A model generated the notes under the pieces. The model searched no databases, had not been told where the DNA came from, and saw only the letters and a program-made list of their open reading frames with translations. A stretch of DNA of 34,129 nucleotides. It comes from a virus. Made by a program: the position numbers and the translations under genes. Shown piece by piece: positions 28,643 to 34,129 of the stretch. The stretch spans positions 1-34,129 of IMG/VR virus record IMGVR_UViG_3300032245_000585; one strand, 5' to 3'. Every line of letters starts with the position of its first letter. Position 1 is the first letter of the stretch.

Positions 28643-28664
28643 AATAAACCCGATGAAAACCCAT
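28643..28664 (-). other. Short hairpin in the scaffold gene leader
   Basis: CCGATG-GGTTTT-CATCGG in the leftward transcript, six perfect pairs, followed by GTTTATT. It lies between the candidate promoter and the scaffold start. Too weak a U-tract to be called a terminator with confidence. Confidence 0.4.
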
Positions 28665-28681
28665 CGGTAGGCTTTGGTCAA

Positions 28682-28710
28682 TTGTTAACCGAAATCATTT
28701 GCATTGTCAA
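28682..28710 (-). promoter_or_regulatory. Candidate promoter ahead of scaffold and coat
   Basis: Read leftward: -35 TTGACA (28710-28705), 17-base spacer, -10 TAACAA (28687-28682). It falls in the 84-base gap between portal and scaffold, the largest gap in that part of the late block. It could add transcripts for the two most abundant capsid proteins. Confidence 0.45.
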
Positions 28711-28712
28711 CA

Positions 28713-30923
28713 TTATTGCGGCATTTGCTGCGGCGCCATTTGTGGCGGCTGCATTTGCGGCGCTTGTTGCGGCATTTGGGGCGCCTGGTTAAGTCCTGAC
28801 GCCTGTTCCATACCAGTCAAAAACATTGGGGCGCCGGTGTTTACATCTTGGGCGGCCGCCTGGCTAAATGCGTATTGTTCGGCATTCATGCGGTCGATCA
28901 TGCGCTTCAATTCCATCGGGTTCATGTTGGCCAGCAACAATTTGACGATGGCGTCAATTTCCGTTTTGTTTTGGCTGGTGATCGAACGTGTGTTTTGATC
29001 GTTTGCTTTGACTTCGGCCATTGTTTCGGTGTCGTGCGCCTTAGCGTAACCTTTGATAAGTTCGCGGCGGGTTTCGCCTTCCTGGCGCACACCCTCTTTG
29101 GTGATGCCATATTTAATGTCAAGGCCCATCGCTGCCATTTGCTGCTGCTGATCCTGGACGGTTTTCTGCAATTGCATAATCATCATTTGGATTTGCGGCG
29201 GGATTGGTGATTTGTCATCAATCTTTGCCAGCGGGTTCATTGCGGCCAGGCGGTCGGCAATTATGTCGGCGCCAGGGAAATCCATGTTGCGGAACAACAA
29301 ATCGCCCGCGGCCTGGAAAATCTCGTTCTGCGCCATCAAAGGCATCATGGCTTCAACGGCTTCCTGGCGTTTGCTGTTGTAACCTGGGCCGGTGTCCATC
29401 ACCACGTCGTATTCGCCCACGGTGACATTGTTTAGAACCTCGCCGGTGGCTTGCAATTCGTTGATGGTGGTCATGTCGGGTTTGCCGTCCACGCCAATGA
29501 TTCGCAAAACGCGCTGCGTGTCGTAAATCTTGGGAATCAAGTCCAGGATGATTTTTCCCGTTTGCTTGATCGAACGCGTCATGTTGTCGTAAAAGTGGAA
29601 GTTCGACAAATCAACTTGTTGCTGCTGGCCCATCAACGCTTTGCCGGACATATTGCCAGGCATTTGCTGCGACGGGTCAAAGATGCCCAGGACGGTTTGA
29701 AGGTCGTTGGAAATCTCGGTGGCCGCTGACATGATCCCAACAGGCGGCGGTTCAGGCTGCAAACGCTGCGGCACGGGTGCGGGTTGTCCGTCAATGTCGC
29801 GTTGCTTGTATCGCAAAACAGGCGACGATTTGATGTTGGCCAATGCCCATTCGTTTTCGTGGCCTTCGTCTTGGCCTTCGGCCATCAACCATTTAGCCTT
29901 TGGCGCCAACGCAATGGATTCAGTCGTGGCGGTGCGCCAAAAGTTAAACATCCGCTGCGGGTCTTTGGCGAATCGAACCAGGCCGTATTTTTTACGCTTG
30001 CCTTCGATCACCACCTGGGCGCCGTAACACGGAACAATTGGAATGTATTTGCCAGCCCATTCTTTTTCTTCCAGGATTTGCATGGCGGTCATCTTGCACC
30101 ACTTCACCTTTTTACGGAATGAAGGGCGGCGATCCACCTCAATGATGCCCGCGTCGTCCAGCACTTCTTTGGGCGGCAGTTTGTCGGCCCAATCCTTCGT
30201 GCCGTCGGACAGCAACACCAGGTCATGTTTTTCGCGCACGATGTAGAAGTATTCCGCAATGCGTATGTCTTCCTTTGTCACCCATTCCGCGGTGCTGTCA
30301 CCGGTGGCACGGGGCAAAAATCCCACGCCATCGTCGGCGCCTGGGTACATTTCGCGGAATACGTGCTTGGCCACCACGCTGGTAATCAGGCAGCGTTCAG
30401 CATCGGAACCATCGGGGGCCACGCTGTTGGGGTCGAAATACACGGAAAACGGATCGTCAACCGGTTCGATGTAAATGTCCTGGTCGAACGAATTTTCTGC
30501 GGTGTAGTTGGTCACCACGCGCCAATATCCCCATCCCATTCGAACCGCGTAGTCAAAGGCTGTGTCGTATGCTGTGTCTGCGTTTGAATTGACTTCGATA
30601 TGGCGCGTGATTCCTTCGATCACCTGGGCGACCTTTAAATCGCCTTCATTGTTGATCGGGTGAACCTTGATTCGGGGGCGCTGCTGGCGCTGCTGGTTGC
30701 ACACCTGGCGCACGTAGGCGTCGATCTTGTTGATCGTCAGGCACGGGCGGGCTTCAATGTTGCGACTGTTTTGAATCTCCACCGGCCATTGATCGCCAGC
30801 GGCAAATTTCAGGTCTTGTAACGCTTCCTGGCGGTTGTTTGAATCGGCTTCACCGACCAGGCGCAAAAACTTAATTGCTTCCTGGATGCGTGGGTCTTCC
30901 GATTGGTCTTGGTAATCTGACAT
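28713..30923 (-). CDS. Portal protein, P22 gp1 type
   Basis: A 736-aa protein (P22 portal 725 aa). The opening (DPRIQEAIKFLRLVGEADSNNRQEALQDLKFAAGDQWP) and RPCLTINKIDAYVRQVCNQQRQQRP are highly characteristic of P22-type portals. The C-terminus has a long helical barrel-like region and ends in a Gln/Met/Pro-rich tail (residues about 715-736). It forms the dodecameric DNA channel, binds terminase, and then the gp4-like protein. AAGGGG precedes the ATG. Confidence 0.93.
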   Translation of the reverse strand: MSDYQDQSEDPRIQEAIKFLRLVGEADSNNRQEALQDLKFAAGDQWPVEIQNSRNIEARPCLTINKIDAYVRQVCNQQRQQRPRIKVHPINNEGDLKVAQVIEGITRHIEVNSNADTAYDTAFDYAVRMGWGYWRVVTNYTAENSFDQDIYIEPVDDPFSVYFDPNSVAPDGSDAERCLITSVVAKHVFREMYPGADDGVGFLPRATGDSTAEWVTKEDIRIAEYFYIVREKHDLVLLSDGTKDWADKLPPKEVLDDAGIIEVDRRPSFRKKVKWCKMTAMQILEEKEWAGKYIPIVPCYGAQVVIEGKRKKYGLVRFAKDPQRMFNFWRTATTESIALAPKAKWLMAEGQDEGHENEWALANIKSSPVLRYKQRDIDGQPAPVPQRLQPEPPPVGIMSAATEISNDLQTVLGIFDPSQQMPGNMSGKALMGQQQQVDLSNFHFYDNMTRSIKQTGKIILDLIPKIYDTQRVLRIIGVDGKPDMTTINELQATGEVLNNVTVGEYDVVMDTGPGYNSKRQEAVEAMMPLMAQNEIFQAAGDLLFRNMDFPGADIIADRLAAMNPLAKIDDKSPIPPQIQMMIMQLQKTVQDQQQQMAAMGLDIKYGITKEGVRQEGETRRELIKGYAKAHDTETMAEVKANDQNTRSITSQNKTEIDAIVKLLLANMNPMELKRMIDRMNAEQYAFSQAAAQDVNTGAPMFLTGMEQASGLNQAPQMPQQAPQMQPPQMAPQQMPQ

Positions 30924-30945
30924 ATTCGCCCCTTATTTTCTAAAA

Positions 30946-32229
30946 TTATCCCATCCAACCGGTGGTTTCGGCAACAACTCTTGCCTTTTTACGGGTTGCG
31001 GGTTCTTTAATCATCAAAGCAATATAACGGAACGCGTCGGCCCCGTGGGAATATTGATCGTGCAATGGTGATTTGCTGAATTGTCCGGTTTCGGGATCGA
31101 CTTCGTAACGGTAATGGCGAAGGCAATTCAAGCCATCGGCGCAATTTTCACGGTCAAACCAGTAATTCGGGAAAAGTGTTCGGGACGCGTTGATCGAATC
31201 AACCACGGGAACCCGCGGCATTACGCTGGTTTTAAATCCGGCGCTTCGTACAATTTCCTCAATCGTTCGACCGGCTGCCGCCAGCGTTTTGTTCTCTGCA
31301 TCATGCGGCAGCCAAATGGTGTCGTACACGTAGCCAAACGTTTGAAGTTGCGCCAGGTATGAAGTCATGGTGCGCTGGCTGCCTTCAAAGTATCGAATCA
31401 ACCTGGTTTCCATGCCAATGAATTGCACAAACCACCAGGCTGTCGCGTCCGACCAACCCAGGTCGCAAACCGCGTGAACGGGTTTGGTTGGGTCGTAATG
31501 CACTTTTGTCAGTCGCCCGTCATTCTCGGCTTGCTGTATTTCATTGCCAAAGATGGCGCCATCAACCGACTTGCGACACATTCCTTCCCAAACCTGGTTG
31601 TATGCGTTTAGGTCGCGGTCTTTCAACGCGTCTTTTTCCAGCCGTAAGGTTTCGGGAAACCAAGGGTTATCCGACCAGTTAATCCGCATCATAATGCAAT
31701 CCCGCGGGGGCTTCACAACAAACCGCTGGTAAGTTTCGTCGGTTTCCAGGTCAGGGTTGAATGAAACCCAAATCTCGCTGTTCTGTTTTCGGATGGTCGG
31801 AATCAGAATGTTCCAGGACAACCGGCTGACCGTTTGGGCTTCCTCCACCCAACAAATATCCACACCTTCGAACGACTTGATGTTGGTCGGGTTGTTCTTC
31901 AGGCCGATGAAGGCGAATTCCGTGCCGTTGAAGCCACGTATCGACGTTTGCGTAATCTCGTAAAAGGGCAGCAACCCCAAGGCTTCGATTTGATCGCATA
32001 GCAGTTTGTGGACGGAATCCTTAATGCTGGCCTGAAATTCTCGCGCACACAAAATCCGGATTTGGCTTTTGGCCCCCAGGATAAGCAAAGCGCGGGCGAT
32101 TCCCCAGGATTTTGCACCGCCGCGTCCACCCAGGCAAACTTTATATCGCGCCTTTTTGAATAATCCTTGCAACTTGACCGGAAATTCGGCCCTTGCAACG
32201 GCTTGTTCAATTGTCGAAGTTTGATCCAT
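30946..32229 (-). CDS. terL: Terminase large subunit
   Basis: A 427-aa protein. The ATPase part has Walker A GGRGGAKS (residues 34-41) and Walker B VDICWVEEA (about 123-131). The nuclease part has CDLGWSDATAWW (Asp256, Asp261) and SHGADAFRY near the C-terminus, the RNase-H-like metal site. It pumps and cuts DNA at the portal. P22-type phages package by headful, which agrees with a circular, permuted genome. The ATG at 32229 overlaps the small subunit gene by 23 bases, with no clear ribosome site. Confidence 0.95.
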   Translation of the reverse strand: MDQTSTIEQAVARAEFPVKLQGLFKKARYKVCLGGRGGAKSWGIARALLILGAKSQIRILCAREFQASIKDSVHKLLCDQIEALGLLPFYEITQTSIRGFNGTEFAFIGLKNNPTNIKSFEGVDICWVEEAQTVSRLSWNILIPTIRKQNSEIWVSFNPDLETDETYQRFVVKPPRDCIMMRINWSDNPWFPETLRLEKDALKDRDLNAYNQVWEGMCRKSVDGAIFGNEIQQAENDGRLTKVHYDPTKPVHAVCDLGWSDATAWWFVQFIGMETRLIRYFEGSQRTMTSYLAQLQTFGYVYDTIWLPHDAENKTLAAAGRTIEEIVRSAGFKTSVMPRVPVVDSINASRTLFPNYWFDRENCADGLNCLRHYRYEVDPETGQFSKSPLHDQYSHGADAFRYIALMIKEPATRKKARVVAETTGWMG

Positions 32230-32752
32230 CGGGCGTCACGAAGGTTACCTGAATTCCAGCAAAGGCGGCGCCGTCCTTACCGGTGATTTCCTGTTCAATC
32301 TTGTCGCGCCAGCCCAAAACATTCTTGGCCGTAAAAATGGCAAACGTGCTGTTGTAAGCGCCCGCTATCGTGCCTTCGACCAAGTTTGCTTCCTGTAAAT
32401 CCTTGGCCCTTTTATAGGCGTCGGAAAATTCGGGATGCTTTAGTTCGCCGGTTTCAATATTCTTGGCTGTTGCCCAATCGTGAAGGGTGTGTTTTGTCAC
32501 CCCAATGTTTGTGGCAAATCGTGCCAACGTAGGGAAAACCCCAGGTAGGGTTTGCGTGGATTCATTACCCTTGGCGTCGCGGTTGGTCACTTCCTTGGTG
32601 GGCGCCTGGCTGAAAAATTCGATCAACATATCCACGAATTCGTCCTGGTACACCGTGGGGCGACCAACTGGACGTTTGACAGGCACAACAACGCCCTGGG
32701 TTTCGGCCTTGGGCTTCCTTCCCCGTTTTTTGGGCGCTGCTGTTGATGTCAT
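32207..32752 (-). CDS. terS: Terminase small subunit
   Basis: A 181-aa protein. The N-terminus is basic (KKRGRKPK, VKRPVGRPTVY). TLPGVFPTLARFATNIGVTKHTLHDWA is a helix-turn-helix for recognising the packaging start site, and HPEFSDAYKRAKDLQEANLVEGTIAG with IFTAKNVLGWRDKIEQE are typical oligomerisation helices. It picks the pac site and stimulates the large subunit. The start overlaps the 47-aa gene (ATGA). P22 gp3 is 162 aa. Confidence 0.9.
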   Translation of the reverse strand: MTSTAAPKKRGRKPKAETQGVVVPVKRPVGRPTVYQDEFVDMLIEFFSQAPTKEVTNRDAKGNESTQTLPGVFPTLARFATNIGVTKHTLHDWATAKNIETGELKHPEFSDAYKRAKDLQEANLVEGTIAGAYNSTFAIFTAKNVLGWRDKIEQEITGKDGAAFAGIQVTFVTPDGSNFDN

Positions 32753-32892
32753 TTTTTCTTTGGCTTCTTTGCGGCTTCCCGCTTTTCAGAATAAGCAATG
32801 GCAACGGCTTGTTTGACCGGCTTACCGGCTTTCACTTCCGTAGCCACGTTCTTTTTAAACGCCTTGGGCGTCATCGACTTGATTAGCGGCAT
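32749..32892 (-). CDS. 47-aa basic protein (DUF6496-like)
   Basis: A very basic 47-aa protein, MPLIKSMTPKAFKKNVATE, then GKPVKQAVAIAYSEKR. It matches the small DUF6496-type phage family (MPL-K ... NI/NV ... GKP-KQAVAIA). The ATG at 32892 has AAGGGGAA upstream; a longer frame from 33018 runs inside another gene and is rejected. The stop overlaps the terminase start (ATGA). The role is unknown. Confidence 0.78.
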   Translation of the reverse strand: MPLIKSMTPKAFKKNVATEVKAGKPVKQAVAIAYSEKREAAKKPKKK

Positions 32893-33040
32893 CGTCTTCC
32901 CCTTTTTCAATACTGGCCTGGGCCAACACGTTTTGGTATTCCTGGATCGCGCCGCTGATTTGCAAAAGGATGGCTTCGTGCTGCTTGGCCATCCCTTGCA
33001 ATTCGACAATGCGGGCATTGATTTTGTCGGCTGTCAGCAT
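32855..33040 (-). CDS. 61-aa coiled-coil protein
   Basis: A 61-aa protein forming one long helix (ADKINARIVELQGMAKQHEAILLQISGAIQEYQNVL) with an acidic tail (EKGEDDAANQVDDAQGV). An AAGGAA site precedes the ATG at 33040. It overlaps the following 47-aa gene by 38 bases in another frame. Small coiled-coil proteins of this kind before terminase genes have no known function. Confidence 0.7.
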   Translation of the reverse strand: MLTADKINARIVELQGMAKQHEAILLQISGAIQEYQNVLAQASIEKGEDDAANQVDDAQGV

Positions 33041-33050
33041 TGCGGGTTCC

Positions 33051-33455
33051 TTATTGGCCGTGCATGATTGCGAAGTTGACTGCAACCGCTTCGGACAATG
33101 AACCGCCGGAAATGTTCCGCAAAGTGATGATGAACGAACCGGTGGTCAGGGTATCAACCCAACAGTTGTACGTGGCTGCTGTTGCAGTACCGCCGCCAAT
33201 GTTGACGATGATGACGTCATTGCTGCCAATCAGGCTGTTTGTCACGGTGAACGACACGGAAGTGTTGCTGGCCAATGCAGCGTTGTTCATGGTGATGCGG
33301 CCCATGCTGGTGTTAACAGTCACACCGGTGGATTTGCTGGTTGCCTGGGTCACGGCAGTTTGTGCTGCTGTGGTGTAGCCGATTTGGCTGCTGGCGTAGC
33401 AAGTTGTGAATTCGGGGTCAGCGTATGCGACACCAGTTGCGATTGAATTGCTCAT
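33051..33455 (-). CDS. Putative head decoration or surface beta-protein
   Basis: A 134-aa protein. QATSKSTGVTVNTSMGRITMNNAAL, then VSFTVTNSLIGSNDVIIVN and TGSFIITLRNISGGSLSEAVAVNFAI is a pattern I recognise from a common phage/prophage family annotated variously as decoration or tail-fibre-like. It is a beta-sandwich-type protein without cysteine clusters (single Cys near the N-terminus and in the middle). An AAGGAA site precedes the ATG. A virion surface location is likely but inferred. Confidence 0.72.
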   Translation of the reverse strand: MSNSIATGVAYADPEFTTCYASSQIGYTTAAQTAVTQATSKSTGVTVNTSMGRITMNNAALASNTSVSFTVTNSLIGSNDVIIVNIGGGTATAATYNCWVDTLTTGSFIITLRNISGGSLSEAVAVNFAIMHGQ

Positions 33456-33479
33456 TTTGGGTTCCTTAAAAAAAGTTGT

Positions 33480-33758
33480 TTAACAATTCCAGTTTTTTAG
33501 GCTGGCTTTGGCCCGTTCAGCGGGGCCTTTCGCGTTCTTAACCACCCCTTCCATCCTGGCACAAAACGACGCTTTTCTACCGGCGTCGGCTTTTGTTTTC
33601 GGGTTTGGTGCTGGCGGTTTCAAATTCGAATTATTCTTACGGTTATATTCTGCACGTCCTTTGGCTGTCATGCCAGCCCCCTGTTCCGTCGGGTTGTAGG
33701 TCTTGCCTTTGCCCGTGGTTTTATGGGGAATTGGTTTGTCGTGTTTCTTGGTGGCCAT
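33480..33758 (-). CDS. 92-aa basic conserved phage protein (DUF6321-like)
   Basis: A 92-aa protein with GAGMTAKGRAEYNRKNNSNLKPPAPNP, then KTKADAGRKASFCARMEGV. This string is the hallmark of the small DUF6321-like phage family, found around terminase and head genes. It is strongly basic and likely binds nucleic acid or capsid interior. TAATG joins it to the upstream 55-aa gene. Confidence 0.8.
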   Translation of the reverse strand: MATKKHDKPIPHKTTGKGKTYNPTEQGAGMTAKGRAEYNRKNNSNLKPPAPNPKTKADAGRKASFCARMEGVVKNAKGPAERAKASLKNWNC

Positions 33759-33925
33759 TATTTTTTCCTGGCTGTCTTGGCTGACTGTTTGAAGGCTTCA
33801 GCGGTCGGGGCGCCCTTTGTACCAGGCTTTCGCATTCTCTCGACCGGTTGACCTTCGGCCTTTTCCCGCTTAATGCGTTTTTGTTTGGCGTGAATGTTGG
33901 CGTAAAGCCCTTGTTTAATTGCCAT
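33758..33925 (-). CDS. 55-aa basic conserved phage protein
   Basis: A 55-aa protein, MAIKQGLYANIHAKQKRIKR, then ERMRKPGTKGAPTAEAFKQSAKT. I recognise the KGLYANIHAK...MRKPGxKGAPTA pattern from many tailed phages; function unknown. The ATG has GAGG upstream, inside the GroES end, and its stop shares one base with the next ATG (TAATG). It lies three bases after the GroES stop. A 72-aa open frame over the same bases in another register is a shadow. Confidence 0.82.
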   Translation of the reverse strand: MAIKQGLYANIHAKQKRIKREKAEGQPVERMRKPGTKGAPTAEAFKQSAKTARKK

Positions 33926-33928
33926 GAT

Positions 33929-34129
33929 TCAATCCTCAATGACGCAAGCCACGTCGCCTTCCTGGATCAATTGGTGGTCTTCACCGTCGATTTTGTGGAC
34001 GGGCCAATCCAGGTACGTGCCATTGCCGTATTTGATGCGTTCGCCGACCTTCACGTCGTGAACTTTGGGGCCGATGGCCACAATTGTGCCTTCGTTAAAT
34101 TTTTCCTTGTTTTCCACGATCAAAACGTC
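33929..34129 (-). CDS. groES: GroES-like co-chaperonin, C-terminal part
   Basis: This copy holds residues 21-86 of the protein whose start is at 183, including the 25 C-terminal residues (WPVHKIDGEDHQLIQEGDVACVIED) missing from the left end. The DHQLIQEGDVACVIED ending corresponds to the family's last strands, where bacterial GroES reads LIMSESDILAIVE. It should be merged with 1-183 in the circular map; the TTG at 34123 is an internal codon, not a start. Confidence 0.9.
   Translation of the reverse strand, partial: DVLIVENKEKFNEGTIVAIGPKVHDVKVGERIKYGNGTYLDWPVHKIDGEDHQLIQEGDVACVIED
34007..34129. repeat. Terminal direct repeat, right copy
   Basis: Exact copy of bases 1-123. Removing one copy restores a single uninterrupted GroES-like frame. 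Confidence 0.97.

Noticed and set aside
33721-33939. 72-codon minus frame overlapping the 55-aa gene
   Set aside because: Composition is not protein-like (Pro/Arg/Ser/Gln-rich); the other register encodes a recognised phage protein ending in a TAATG junction.
1-34129. Physical T7-type terminal repeats
   Set aside because: The repeat lies within a coding gene, is only 123 bp, and the terminase and portal are P22-type (headful). An assembly overlap is simpler.
1-34129. Lysogeny module, tRNA genes, CRISPR array or insertion sequence
   Set aside because: No integrase, CI-type repressor, transposase, direct-repeat array or tRNA-like cloverleaf was seen on either strand; the only repressor is the 51-aa Cro-like protein.

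Overview
The window is one complete genome of a short-tailed, P22-like phage, assembled as a circle. The first 123 bases (1-123) recur exactly as the last 123 (34007-34129), so the unit genome is 34,006 bp and the break falls inside a GroES-like co-chaperonin gene. The virion genes follow the P22 plan: small and large terminase, P22-type portal, scaffold, coat with an inserted domain, gp4- and gp10-like tail accessory proteins, and three ejection-type proteins. I see no integrase, tRNA, CRISPR array or insertion sequence. The host is not identifiable with confidence. A Gram-negative proteobacterium, perhaps a freshwater betaproteobacterium, is suggested by the NinB/ERF/exonuclease set and the fibre repeats.

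Three transcription blocks can be seen. (1) A leftward early block, 5069 to 2041, encodes a Cro-like repressor, a 54-aa and a 25-aa protein, an O-like replication initiator, a candidate P-like helicase loader, two overlapping small frames, a VRR-type nuclease, NinB, a zinc-ribbon microprotein and an HNH-type protein. Almost every gene is joined to the next by a 4-base ATGA or TTGA overlap, and the block ends at a strong terminator (2003-2029). (2) A rightward early block, 5236 to 9041, encodes an LPD29-like protein, several very small proteins, a lipoprotein, an ERF annealing recombinase, a YqaJ/lambda-type exonuclease, an SSB-like protein and two Cys-containing proteins. (3) A leftward late block starts at 1984, passes through the circular join, and runs from 34129 to 9038. 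It carries a Dps-like (DUF5856) protein, a zeta-toxin-like kinase, GroES, small conserved phage proteins, terminase, portal, scaffold, coat, a large fibre/tailspike cassette, tail accessory and ejection proteins, and finally holin and M15 endolysin.

The two early blocks diverge from a control region (5070-5235). It has three copies of a GTTAAGNNGGCTT operator, and a fourth copy lies at a second rightward promoter (6055-6084). Each of the three predicted promoters overlaps at least one operator. Each is placed so that transcription should start on the A of an ATG: the cro start codon on the left, and a two-codon Met-Pro-stop mini-frame on both rightward transcripts. This arrangement is the most unusual signal in the window.

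Eight intact genes are too short for ordinary gene calling (25, 32, 36, 48, 51, 53, 54 and 55 aa). They are supported by overlaps with their neighbours, by ribosome binding sites, or by recognisable motifs.
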